DNA of 64,000 nucleotides, from contig CAIOYY010000087.1 of NCBI GenBank assembly GCA_903862715.1, forward strand, positions 1 to 64,000, given 5' to 3'. Every line of letters starts with the position of its first letter. Position 1 is the stretch's first letter. Of the stretch, positions 54,794 through 62,921 are shown piece after piece. Both the position numbers and the translations under genes were made by a program. The notes beneath the pieces were generated by a model. That model was given only the letters and a program-made list of their open reading frames with translations, was not told where the DNA came from and searched no databases. This DNA is from an uncultured Alphaproteobacteria bacterium. Lineage in GTDB: Bacteria; Pseudomonadota; Alphaproteobacteria; Micropepsales; Micropepsaceae.

Positions 54794-55411
54794 TTACCCG
54801 GCGGCGAACCGGACCATGCCCTCGGAAACGGTGGAGGTCAGGCCGGCATTGAGCCCGCGCGACAATTGATAGGTCAGATAAGGCTGAATGGAGCGGCCAT
54901 CGAGCAAGCCGCCCGGCTCGCCAAGAAGCGCGTGCTCGGCATCGGCGGTGAGGCGCGCGACGGTGCCGGTAGCGGTCACGGTGAAGCCCGGAGAGGACGG
55001 ATCGGTCGAGGTCTCGACCTTTACCTTGCCGCCACGCGGAAGACAGTCGGCAGCGACCAGAACGGTATTCATGAGCAGCTTCGCCCAGTCTTTCGGCCAG
55101 TTAAGGGCATTGGGCTGCCACGACAGTTCCATTTTGCCGCCTTTTAACAGGCCTTCCACAATGCGCGAGACTTCGGCGAGGTCGAGTTCCGCACCCGCAG
55201 AGCCCGCCGCGCCAAAGGCAAGGCGGGCAAATTGCAGGCGTGCCGCTGCCTGCGCAGCAGATACGGCAACAAGGCGCAATGCATCCGCACGCATGGCGGC
55301 GTCGGTTTCATCCTCGAGCACTTCCAGCCCGTTGACCACGGCGCCCACCGGGCTGACCAGATCGTGGCAGACACGCGAAACGAGCAGGGCGGCGAATTCG
55401 ATATCGTTCAT
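54794..55411 (-). CDS. chpT: Histidine phosphotransferase ChpT
   Basis: 205-residue phosphotransfer protein that carries phosphate from the CckA kinase to CtrA and CpdR. Structure: a DHp-like four-helix part with phospho-acceptor H16 in LVSRVCHDLVSPVGAVVNGL, and a degenerate ATPase-like C-terminal domain without a proper N box. Start ATG 55411 (MNDIEFAALL). A CtrA box lies 78 bases upstream, which suggests feedback from CtrA. With ctrA, sciP and fliJ in the window this makes a near-complete core circuit; cckA is not here. Confidence 0.94.
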   Translation of the reverse strand: MNDIEFAALLVSRVCHDLVSPVGAVVNGLEVLEDETDAAMRADALRLVAVSAAQAAARLQFARLAFGAAGSAGAELDLAEVSRIVEGLLKGGKMELSWQPNALNWPKDWAKLLMNTVLVAADCLPRGGKVKVETSTDPSSPGFTVTATGTVARLTADAEHALLGEPGGLLDGRSIQPYLTYQLSRGLNAGLTSTVSEGMVRFAAG

Positions 55412-55488
55412 GGCGAAGCCTTTTTGATGAAGCACGAGAGCAATGCACCGAATCATGGTTTCCGGAACGTGACTGTCGCCCCGGCGCC

Positions 55489-55503
55489 TTAAGGATTGCT
55501 TAA
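55489..55503. promoter_or_regulatory. CtrA-binding box TTAA-N7-TTAA
   Basis: Exact consensus: TTAA (55489-55492), GGATTGC, TTAA (55500-55503). It is 78 bases upstream of chpT and 73 upstream of cysQ in the divergent spacer. A GANTC methylation site (GAATC, 55450-55454) is between it and chpT. Confidence 0.75.
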
Positions 55504-55510
55504 AGATAAA

Positions 55511-55546
55511 AAGGGCGGAAAGACTGGACCTTCGCCCTTCCTTTTT
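55511..55546 (+). terminator. Terminator-like hairpin between chpT and cysQ
   Basis: AAGGGCG (55511-55517) and CGCCCTT (55533-55539) enclose a 15-base loop and are followed by CCTTTTT. It lies in a divergent spacer 30 bases before cysQ, an odd place for a terminator; it could be a leader attenuator or end a short antisense or leader RNA. Confidence 0.45.
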
Positions 55547-55575
55547 CCGCCAGGAACAGCCATCACCTGAGCACC

Positions 55576-56364
55576 ATGCCCCTCTCTCGCCGCGCCGCCG
55601 AACTTGCCCAGATCGCCTTCGAGGCAGGGGCGCTTATCCTTCGGCATTATAAAGACGGCACTGAAGCACGAGTGAAAAAGGACAATTCACCCGTGACATT
55701 GGCCGACGAGGAGGCCGAAGCCCTTATTCTCGCCCGTCTTGCCGAAATGTTCCCGTACATTCCGATCGTCGCCGAAGAAGCCATGGCGTCGGGCGCGGCC
55801 CCGATCATCGGGGAAATTTTCTTTCTGGTCGATCCGCTCGACGGAACGAAAGAATTTCTCGCCCGCAATGGCGAGTTCACGGTGAACATCGCGTTGATGG
55901 AAAATCTTGCGCCCGTCTGCGGCGTGGTGTTCGCGCCGGCGTTGGGGCGTGGCTTTGTGGGCGACGTGAATCAAGGCGTTGCTTTCGAACTTGCCGCAGA
56001 TGAAACGGGGTTTGTGCTGGACGGCGCAAAAGCCATAAGCGCGCGCGCGATACCGATAGAAGGTGCGACCGCCATCACCAGCCGTTCGCATCAAGACGCG
56101 AAGACCGAAGCCTATCTTGCCGGATTCAAAATCGCGGACAGGGTCACGGCGGGTTCGTCGCTGAAATTCTGTCTTGTCGCCAACGGCGAGGCCGATCTCT
56201 ATCCGCGTTTCGGACGCACCATGGAGTGGGACGTCGCCGCAGGACATGCGGTGCTTGCCGCGGCGGGTGGAAGTGTAACGAATATCGACGGTTCGCCGTT
56301 TCGCTACGGAAAAATTGAGGACGGTTTCGCCAATCCCTCTTTCATCGCGCGCGGACTCACATAG
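55576..56364 (+). CDS. cysQ: 3'(2'),5'-bisphosphate nucleotidase CysQ
   Basis: Lithium-sensitive phosphatase that removes the 3'-phosphate of PAP and PAPS in sulfate assimilation. 262 residues of the inositol monophosphatase superfamily: SPVTLADEEAE with the metal-binding D/E, FFLVDPLDGTKEFLARNGEF (DPLDGT signature), ITSRSHQD and the C-terminal WDVAAGHAVLAAAGG. Adjacent to chpT but divergent; converges with the NfeD gene, 3 bases apart. Confidence 0.94.
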   Translation: MPLSRRAAELAQIAFEAGALILRHYKDGTEARVKKDNSPVTLADEEAEALILARLAEMFPYIPIVAEEAMASGAAPIIGEIFFLVDPLDGTKEFLARNGEFTVNIALMENLAPVCGVVFAPALGRGFVGDVNQGVAFELAADETGFVLDGAKAISARAIPIEGATAITSRSHQDAKTEAYLAGFKIADRVTAGSSLKFCLVANGEADLYPRFGRTMEWDVAAGHAVLAAAGGSVTNIDGSPFRYGKIEDGFANPSFIARGLT

Positions 56365-56367
56365 CCG

Positions 56368-56835
56368 TCAGCCGGCGCGACCGACCTGCAGCACGATACC
56401 TTCCGCGCCGGTGATGATCAGCATTTCGCCCTGCAGAGGATTGGATCCGTCGCGGGTCGTTGCGCTCCAGCGTGTATCATCGAGCAATACCGCGCCCTGC
56501 CCGCCGGCAAAATCGACCGCCGCTCTGGCGGGCCGTCCGATATTCACTTCGGCGCGGCGATTAAGCGTCGGATGAGGTTCGGCGGAGGTCCAGGACGACG
56601 GTGCGTATTTCTTCCAAACCACCGTGGCGATAACCGCAAGCACGGCAAAGGTGAGAATCTGAATGTCGGTGCTAAGCCCCGGTATCAGAAACGCGATAAT
56701 GCCGACCAGCACGGCCGCAATGCCGGGCCAGAGGAAATAGAAGGTCGGCGTCAGTATCTCGACTGAGATCAAGAGCGCCGCGAGCGCCCACCAATACCAA
56801 GGCTGGATGTCTCCCAGAAATGCGAAAATATCCAT
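56368..56835 (-). CDS. NfeD family protein
   Basis: 155 residues: three or four N-terminal hydrophobic helices (YWWALAALLISVEILTP, FYFLWPGIAAVLVGIIAFLI, ILTFAVLAVIATVVWKKY) and a soluble OB-fold C-terminal domain with RPARAAVDFAGGQGAVLLDD. Short NfeD proteins partner SPFH (stomatin/QmcA) proteins in the membrane; the upstream gene encodes such a protein, although it is interrupted. The spacer is 15 bases. Confidence 0.9.
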   Translation of the reverse strand: MDIFAFLGDIQPWYWWALAALLISVEILTPTFYFLWPGIAAVLVGIIAFLIPGLSTDIQILTFAVLAVIATVVWKKYAPSSWTSAEPHPTLNRRAEVNIGRPARAAVDFAGGQGAVLLDDTRWSATTRDGSNPLQGEMLIITGAEGIVLQVGRAG

Positions 56836-56850
56836 GACGGTTCCCTAAGG

Positions 56851-57804
56851 TCAGCGCGTGGTCGGCACCATACCGCCACGCAAGGGCGGCGGTGCATCAG
56901 GCCGCGCCGCGGCTTCTTTCGTGAGTTCCACGATGCCGGCGAGCGAACCCATAATGCCCGCCGATTCCATGGGCACGATGACGAATTTCTGGTTGGGCGC
57001 CTGCGCGAGGGCGTGAAACGCCTCGACATATTTCAGGCCGAGGAAGTAATTCACCGCCTGCACATCGCCCTTGGCAATGGCGTCGGATACGGACGTCGTT
57101 GCCTTCGCTTCGGCTTCGGCCTCGCGCTCACGAGCTTCGGCATCGCGGAAGGCGGCTTCCCTGCGGCCTTCGGCTTCGAGAATGGCGGCCTGCTTCATGC
57201 CTTCGGCGCGCAGGATCGCCGCCTGTTTTTCGCCATCGGCTTCCAGCACCGCCGCGCGGCGCTCGCGTTCGGCTTTCATCTGACGTGCCATCGCCTGGGT
57301 AATGTCGGCGGGCGGCGCGAGATCACTGATCTCGATACGCGTGACCTTGACACCCCAAGGCGCGGTGGCGGCATCGACCACGCGCAGCAGACGTTCGTTG
57401 ATTTCATCGCGCTTCGACAGAACTTCATCGAGATCCATCGCGCCGATCACGGTACGCGAATTGGTCAGGCAAAGATTTGAGATGGCGCGGGGAAGGTCGG
57501 CCACTTCATAGGCGGCCTTCGCGGCGTCCACCACCTGATAGAAGGCGATGGCATCGGCGGTGACGGTCGCATTATCGCGGGTGATCACATCCTAGCTTGG
57601 AATATCCAGCACTTCTTCCATGACGGAAAGGCGCATGCCGATACGATCGACCACCGGAATGATGAGATTGAGCCCCGGCTTGAGAACCCGAATGAACCGG
57701 CCGAAGCGTTCCAGCGTATATTCGCGCCCCTGCGGCACCGCTTTGACGGCCGAAAAAATGACAATCAGGGCGAGAAAAGCAACGGCACCTACGAAAATCG
57801 ACAT
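56851..57804 (-). pseudogene. SPFH/stomatin-like (QmcA) protein interrupted by in-frame TAG
   Basis: Read through the TAG at 57592-57594 this is one 317-residue protein: N-terminal membrane anchor FVGAVAFLALIVIFSAVKAV, SPFH domain (QGREYTLERFGRFIRVLKPG), the PS-stop-DVITRDNATV junction where homologues have Gln, and the long helix-rich tail AEGMKQAAILEAEGRREAAF. CAG to TAG is a single transition. The second part could begin at a GTG three bases after DV-coding GAT, but it would lack the membrane anchor. The intact NfeD partner downstream suggests recent loss or a base-call error. Confidence 0.85.
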
Positions 57805-57918
57805 TCATACCCCCGGCGACTCATTGGCCGCTTAGTCTAGACCAAATCGGTGCGATTTTATGTCGAAGGACGGTCCAGCAAAAACAAGGATTTAACGGTC
57901 ATAGCCCTTGCGGCTCGA

Positions 57919-58146
57919 TCAGAAAACGAGGCCCATCAGGCCCGCCCCAACCAGTGTCGTCACGACGATGCCAAGCCCCATCGCAATCATGCCATGCGTG
58001 CTGATGACGACCCCCTCGGTGCGCTGCCAAGCATACACCGCGAACCATACAGAGCCCGCGAGGAAAGCAAGGAGGACCACGATCACAATGAGTCCCAGCG
58101 CGCCAAGGGCGCGCGGGCGGGATGTCGCCGGGAGATCATCGTCCAT
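57919..58146 (-). CDS. Small two-helix membrane protein
   Basis: 75 residues: acidic N-terminus MDDDLPATS, helix 1 ALGLIVIVVLLAFLAGSVWF, a short loop with WQRTEG, and helix 2 GMIAMGLGIVVTTLVGAGLM. No family recognised. Composition and hydrophobic pattern support a real small membrane protein. Upstream of the interrupted SPFH gene on the same strand; divergent from eipA. Confidence 0.6.
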   Translation of the reverse strand: MDDDLPATSRPRALGALGLIVIVVLLAFLAGSVWFAVYAWQRTEGVVISTHGMIAMGLGIVVTTLVGAGLMGLVF

Positions 58147-58319
58147 GACCGCAATCTAGCGCGCCACCTGCCGGGCAACAAACGATTCGAACATCACCCT
58201 CCCCGGCTCCGTTCGAAGCGTATATGCTCGCGGAACAAAACATTATTTGTGACGTTTGCTTTCAGGCCTTCGTCGAAATCGATCAATCGCCGCTTTATTT
58301 CGTGGCAGAAGGATATTCC

Positions 58320-58895
58320 ATGCCCCCCCATTTCACAGGAAAAACGATTGTCGCCGCAGCCTTCGTGCTCGCGGCAACCCTGATGCCTGCCTCTGCCGAG
58401 GAAGCGCAGGGAGACACTTACACACATGATGAAATCGTGCAGGAAGCCGCCGACTTTTTTCAGGTCGGTGCGGAAGCCGTCGCCGCCGCCGTCGAGCATA
58501 TTTTTGCCGAACGTGGGTATCCCAATGCCTATATCGCCGGCACGGAAGGATCGGGCGCCATCGGCATCGGTCTGCGCTACGGCGAGGGAACGCTCAATCG
58601 GAAGAACGGCCCTTCGAGCCAGGTCTATTGGCAGGGCCCGTCCATCGGATTCGACCTTGGCGCCAATGCGTCGAAGGTATTCACGCTGATTTACAATCTT
58701 CCCGACAATGACGCGATCTATCAGCGCTTTCCCGGCGTTGAGGGCAGCTATTATTTCATTGCCGGAATCGGCGTGAACTATCAGCAGGCGGGCGACATCA
58801 TTCTGGCACCGATGCGCACGGGCGTCGGTTTACGCGCCGGCGCGAATGTCGGTTATCTCTCCTACACGCGCGAGCGCGAAATCCTGCCGTTTTGA
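58320..58895 (+). CDS. eipA: DUF1134 envelope protein (EipA type)
   Basis: 191-residue periplasmic protein. Signal peptide ends near LMPASA-EEA. DUF1134 core: DEIVQEAADFFQVGAEAVAA, EGSGAIGIGLRYGEGTLNRK, VYWQGPSIGFDLGANASKVF, and YYFIAGIGVNYQQAGDIILA. In Brucella EipA is needed for envelope integrity with peptidoglycan defects. ATG 58320 follows GAAGGA; the longer frame upstream lacks family similarity. A bidirectional terminator separates it from secF. Confidence 0.87.
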   Translation: MPPHFTGKTIVAAAFVLAATLMPASAEEAQGDTYTHDEIVQEAADFFQVGAEAVAAAVEHIFAERGYPNAYIAGTEGSGAIGIGLRYGEGTLNRKNGPSSQVYWQGPSIGFDLGANASKVFTLIYNLPDNDAIYQRFPGVEGSYYFIAGIGVNYQQAGDIILAPMRTGVGLRAGANVGYLSYTREREILPF

Positions 58896-58921
58896 TCGGA
58901 CCACCGTTTCGGTCGTAAAAG

Positions 58922-58956
58922 AGCCGCCGTGGAATGTTCCGCGGCGGCTTTTCTTT
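58922..58956. terminator. Bidirectional terminator between eipA and secF
   Basis: AGCCGCCG (58922-58929) and CGGCGGCT (58942-58949) form an 8-bp stem extended by GG/CC, then TTTCTTT on the plus side; the two genes converge on it. Confidence 0.88.
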
Positions 58957-58965
58957 ACGGGAGAA

Positions 58966-59901
58966 TTACTCGGCGGGAACGGCCTGCTCTTCCGGGCCCG
59001 AAAGTGGCGGAAGATAAATCAGCAGTGTGCCGGCGACATAGACGGAAGAGAACGTGCCGATCACGATGCCGAACAGAATAGCCACCGAGAACTCGAACAG
59101 GGTGGGACCACCAAACAATATCAGAGGTATCAGCGCGATCATGGTGGTGGTGCCGGTCAGAACCGTGCGCGAAAGCGTTTGATTGGTCGACAGATTGATC
59201 AATTCTTTCAGCGGCATGCGCTTATAGCGGCGGCGGTTTTCACGAATGCGGTCGAACACAACGACCGTATCGTTCACCGAATAACCGGCCAGCGTCAGCA
59301 GCACGGCAACCGAGGTCAGCGTAAAATCCAGCTGTAACAAGGAGTAGAGCCCCAGCGTAACGAACACGTCGTGGCCGGTGGAGATCATAGCGCCGACGCC
59401 AAACTGCCACTCGAAGCGAAACGCGACATAGGCTGTGATCATCAGAACCGCGAGAAGGGTGGCGATAATACCGTCCATAAATAATTCGCCGGAGACTTTC
59501 GGGCCGACGACCTCGACGCGGCGAAATTCATACCCTTCACCCAAGACATGCTGAATGGCATTGGCCGCAGCCTGTCCGCTGGCTTCGTCCTCAGGCTGTA
59601 CCCGGATCAGCACGCAGGAATCCGCGGGCATCGCGCAGTCGCCGCCGCTGAAGAATTGTAATTGTGCCTCACCAAAACCGAGACCGCCGACCTGATCGCG
59701 CATGGCGCCGATATCGACCGTTTGTTCCGCTTTTACCTCAACCAGAATGCCGCCGGTGAAATCGATGCCCAGATTGAGGCCCTGAAAATACAGGGCGGCA
59801 ATCGTCACCAAGATCAACAGACCGTCGATCGCGAAGGCGATGTAGCGCGCACCTACAAAGTCGAAATTGGTTTGATCAGGAATGAGCTTCAATAGACGCA
59901 T
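58966..59901 (-). CDS. secF: Protein translocase subunit SecF
   Basis: About 311 residues, six-helix RND-like subunit that with SecD uses the proton gradient to help complete protein export. GLNLGIDFTGGILVEVKAEQ opens the periplasmic domain; the later helices include VAVLLTLAGYSVNDTVVVFD-RIRENRR and the ALIPLILFGGPTLFEFSVAI end. ATG 59901 gives the family start. secD, normally immediately upstream, is absent; the upstream neighbour is a CapK-like ligase gene 148 bases away. Confidence 0.94.
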   Translation of the reverse strand: MRLLKLIPDQTNFDFVGARYIAFAIDGLLILVTIAALYFQGLNLGIDFTGGILVEVKAEQTVDIGAMRDQVGGLGFGEAQLQFFSGGDCAMPADSCVLIRVQPEDEASGQAAANAIQHVLGEGYEFRRVEVVGPKVSGELFMDGIIATLLAVLMITAYVAFRFEWQFGVGAMISTGHDVFVTLGLYSLLQLDFTLTSVAVLLTLAGYSVNDTVVVFDRIRENRRRYKRMPLKELINLSTNQTLSRTVLTGTTTMIALIPLILFGGPTLFEFSVAILFGIVIGTFSSVYVAGTLLIYLPPLSGPEEQAVPAE

Positions 59902-60048
59902 GGGTTTTCCGAGCGAAGATAGTTTTCCGGGCGAAGACGGCGCCTCGAGAGGGAGAGACATAGCGACAAAGAGGGTCGAATCCAAGAAGCCGGGGCAAAA
60001 CGCGTCCCCTGCGGCAACGCCGCATGCCCCGGAAGGACCTAAGGCACA

Positions 60049-61404
60049 TCACGGCGGAGCGTCGGAAACCCCGAAATAGTCCTGTTTCCAGGAATTGCCC
60101 CAGTCGATTTGGTCGACATAGCGAATTTGCACCGGGTAGGGATAGTCGAGAGCCTTCTGCACGCGATCGATGACCGCCGCAGCCAGTTCGGGAGAGGGCT
60201 CAAGAACACGCAATTGTGCCACCACGGTTTCGTTGCGGTGCAGAACGAAGCGGTAGGCGAGCAGGCCGGCAATATCCTGGAAGTCACGCGCGTAGATGCG
60301 CGCATAGGTCTTGCGGCCATCGGGCGTCGTCAGCAAATGACGCGTACGCCCCCATAGCTTCTTGATGACCGGCAACGTGATGCCGCAGTCACAAGGCGGG
60401 CCCCACTCGCCCATGTCGCCGATCTCGTAGCGGATCAGCGGCATCGCATAGCTTTGCATGCTGGTGAGCAGCACACGCCCCGGAACGCCGACTGGACAGG
60501 GCGCGCCGTACTCATCGATGATCTCGACATAGGTAACAGGACACATCACATGCAGATGATCGTGCTTCGGGCATTGTAGCGCGATGTAGCCGGTTTCCTC
60601 GCAGGAATAGCGATCGACGATTTTGGCGCCGAGAGCATCGCGCACGATTTCACGAATGTCGTCCGTGATCACCGAGCCGGTGGTGAGAATGGCCGTGGGC
60701 TTTAGATCGCTTCGCGCGTTCTCCTGCGCATAACGCGCGAACGACGTCGCCAATGTCGGGCCGCATTGCAGATAGGTCGGATTTTTTCCGGCGCAATATT
60801 CGAAAAGCTCGGGAGGCTCACGATCCTTGGTGCTGCGGGAGAACCCGACCGCGACAGGACCCAGCCAGCGGAAGGGTGTCCCCAGGGGCGCGCGATCGAT
60901 ATCCTTCACCTTGCGCATCACAACACCCAGGGGCTTCGAAGATTCGATCCCATGCCAGGCTGCGGTAATCAAAGCCATCGCCTGATAGAGAGGCAAATAG
61001 AGCGCATTGGCACGCTCGACCTTAACGGGCGTTCCGGTGGAGCCGGAGGTACTGGCTTCGCTGATCTCTAGCTTTTCGCGCCCCGGAAACTTTGCCGAAA
61101 GACGGCCAAATTCGGATTGCACTTCGCTGCGTGTCAGAAGCGGTATTTCAGTCAGCCTGCTGGCCATCGAAGGCTGTGGCGTCGTCCGCCGCGCGAGGCG
61201 CTGCTTCCAGAACGGCGCAAAACGCTGGGCATGGTTCAGGAGATGATCGAACTGCGCGGAAAGCATCATGTCCTGTCGTGGAGGCGGCAGCCTTTCGAAG
61301 GAGCGCAACTGATTATAGATGTGCAGAACGCGTGCAGCGGGGCCTGGCAATTGCAACGGAAATACGGTGCGCAAACTTGCCGAAGACGCGTTCTCGTCTG
61401 TCAT
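60049..61404 (-). CDS. CapK/PaaK-like AMP-forming acyl ligase
   Basis: 451-residue member of the phenylacetate-CoA ligase-like group of the ANL superfamily. The ATP loop STSGSTGTPVKVE (about 114-126), ILTTGSVITDDIREIV, YSCEETGYIALQCP and MPLIRYEIGDMGEWGPPCDC are family landmarks. Close relatives (CapK) sit in surface-polysaccharide or hydrocarbon-type pathways. A methyltransferase gene of uncertain state lies 12 bases upstream; the two may form a small tailoring operon. Substrate unknown. Confidence 0.86.
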   Translation of the reverse strand: MTDENASSASLRTVFPLQLPGPAARVLHIYNQLRSFERLPPPRQDMMLSAQFDHLLNHAQRFAPFWKQRLARRTTPQPSMASRLTEIPLLTRSEVQSEFGRLSAKFPGREKLEISEASTSGSTGTPVKVERANALYLPLYQAMALITAAWHGIESSKPLGVVMRKVKDIDRAPLGTPFRWLGPVAVGFSRSTKDREPPELFEYCAGKNPTYLQCGPTLATSFARYAQENARSDLKPTAILTTGSVITDDIREIVRDALGAKIVDRYSCEETGYIALQCPKHDHLHVMCPVTYVEIIDEYGAPCPVGVPGRVLLTSMQSYAMPLIRYEIGDMGEWGPPCDCGITLPVIKKLWGRTRHLLTTPDGRKTYARIYARDFQDIAGLLAYRFVLHRNETVVAQLRVLEPSPELAAAVIDRVQKALDYPYPVQIRYVDQIDWGNSWKQDYFGVSDAPP

Positions 61405-61415
61405 CGCCGTGATGC

Positions 61416-62280
61416 CTATAGGGGCCGTTGCGCGCTGAGGATGACGCTGGGCTCGAGTTCCACCGGACGCATGCCATCGGCCTTCATGTCGCGCTCGCGC
61501 GATGTCTTGGTCTCTTCTGCCAATTGCAGGCCCGCGCCCGTGATGCAGTTTTTTATTTCATCCAATGTCGGCCGGAGCTGACGGCGGTAGACCCTACTTT
61601 CACCGCCGAAATGGAGAAGCTTCAAGAGATCGTCGTCGGATAAAGGAAGGTCAAAGGACGCAGTCTTTATCTTCTTGAACGCATTCTCGATCCACACCTC
61701 TTTCGATTTTGTATCCGCCGCCACCGCGCCAACGCGGGTGATCGCGGCGCAGATCAGCGTCCCACCCGGTTTCAAGGCGTGGGCCAAACGCTTGAAAAGC
61801 GCGGGGCGCGCGGCAGGTAGAATATAATTCAGCGTGTAATTGATGAGGACGACATCGAATTCATCCTCCATCTCGATCTTCAGGAGATCGGAGTGGGCAG
61901 TCCGGAACGGAAAGCCGCGCGCCGCGGAAATTTCGTCGATGAGCTTCAGGGGCGCGGGGCATCGGTCGACGACGGTGATGTCAAAGTCCTGTGCGCGCGC
62001 GAAACGCGCCTACCACACAGGGCGTCCCAGTATCGGCGGACCCTGCGATCATGATGCGCGAGCCGTCCTTAACGAGGCTCCCGATCAAAGGTCCCAACGC
62101 CTCCTCCTCGAAACGTAGCGAACCCGTGACATTGGCCGCGCGAAGAATGCCCCAGATGGCGTGATAGGGATATTCGCAGCTGCATTGGTCTTTGGCGATT
62201 TCGTAGCCGCGAACCGCCTGATAGCCGAGGTCCTCGGCCCACGCGGCGGATCCCGCCAAGGTCTCGGCGCTATCGATCAT
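61416..62280 (-). pseudogene. SAM-dependent methyltransferase split by a frameshift
   Basis: Upstream part (62280-61981): DLGYQAVRGYEIAKDQCSCE, LGPLIGSLVKDGSRIMIAGS-ADTGTPCVV. In another frame, continuous with the downstream part: ARAQDFDITVVDRCP, AARGFPFRTAHSDLLKIE, FDVVLINYTLNYILPAARP. One base must be removed near 62000-62010, in a CG-repeat stretch, to join the two. Joined length is about 287 residues with a class I methyltransferase pattern. Either a true pseudogene or an indel error in a GC-repeat. Followed 12 bases later by the CapK-like ligase. Confidence 0.75.
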
Positions 62281-62324
62281 GACTGTCTCCGATAACGCCG
62301 TAACGCGTCTGTTGGGATATGGCT

Positions 62325-62400
62325 TGGTGCCCCCAAGGGGACTCGAACCCCTGTTTTCGCCGTGAGAGGGCGACGTCCTGGACCGCTAGACGATGGGGGC
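62325..62400 (-). tRNA. tRNA-Glu (CUC)
   Basis: Read on the minus strand: acceptor GCCCCCA/TGGGGGC, D arm GTCTAGCGGTCCAGGAC, anticodon stem TCGCC/GGCGA around CTCTCAC with anticodon CTC, T arm with GGTTCGAGTCC, discriminator A, encoded CCA at 62327-62325. This is the minor Glu isoacceptor for GAG, common in GC-rich genomes. It lies between the methyltransferase remnant and the JAMM peptidase. Confidence 0.95.
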
Positions 62401-62453
62401 CATTGAGGCATGCCTTATAGCCTTGCCCGAACACGGGGATCAAGGCGCGTTCC

Positions 62454-62921
62454 CTAAGGTTTAATGCGCAAGGGGAAGAACGAACGCGCCGCCGCCTCAT
62501 AAACAAAGGCGTTCAAGTGAAACGCTTCCGCGTCCGCCGCGCCGCTCGATGCGATGAGCCAGATAAAGCCATCCTCGAGCGCCCGTTCCAGATCCGTCGG
62601 CGAAGGTTCGGCACGGCCATTCGGGTGCGAATGAAAACATCCGATAATCTGCCGCCCGGTACCGCGAAGCGCGCGCAGCAATTCGAAATGTTGCTGCGGA
62701 TCGACTAGAAAATTCCGGGCGGGGTCGGGTGCGAGGTTTGGCGTCTCATGCACCGTTAAGGCCTGCCCCCCCTCCCCTCCTGCGACACCGGCGATGAGGC
62801 CGCAGCATTCCTGCGGAAAGGCACGCGCCGCGGCGGCGAGGATCTGATCGCGGAGTATTTGCGGAACATACAGGCTCTGTATGTGCGCCACGGCCCTATT
62901 GGTCGGCTTCAAGTTCGACAT
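62454..62921 (-). CDS. M67-family (JAMM) metallopeptidase
   Basis: 155-residue JAB1/MPN/Mov34 zinc protease. E38 in PQECCGL, H97 and H99 in CFHSHPNG and D110 in SPTDLERA form the complete JAMM zinc site. Bacterial members remove C-terminal extensions from ubiquitin-like sulfur carriers (for example in cysteine or thio-cofactor pathways); no ubiquitin-like partner is adjacent here, though moaD is elsewhere in the window. Its start overlaps the next protein's end by 26 bases. Confidence 0.9.
   Translation of the reverse strand: MSNLKPTNRAVAHIQSLYVPQILRDQILAAAARAFPQECCGLIAGVAGGEGGQALTVHETPNLAPDPARNFLVDPQQHFELLRALRGTGRQIIGCFHSHPNGRAEPSPTDLERALEDGFIWLIASSGAADAEAFHLNAFVYEAAARSFFPLRIKP

Noticed and set aside
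20486-57804. Reassigned stop codons (TAA/TAG as Gln)
   Set aside because: Nearly all other genes end normally at TAA, TAG or TGA, so a code change is not supported; isolated mutations or errors are simpler.
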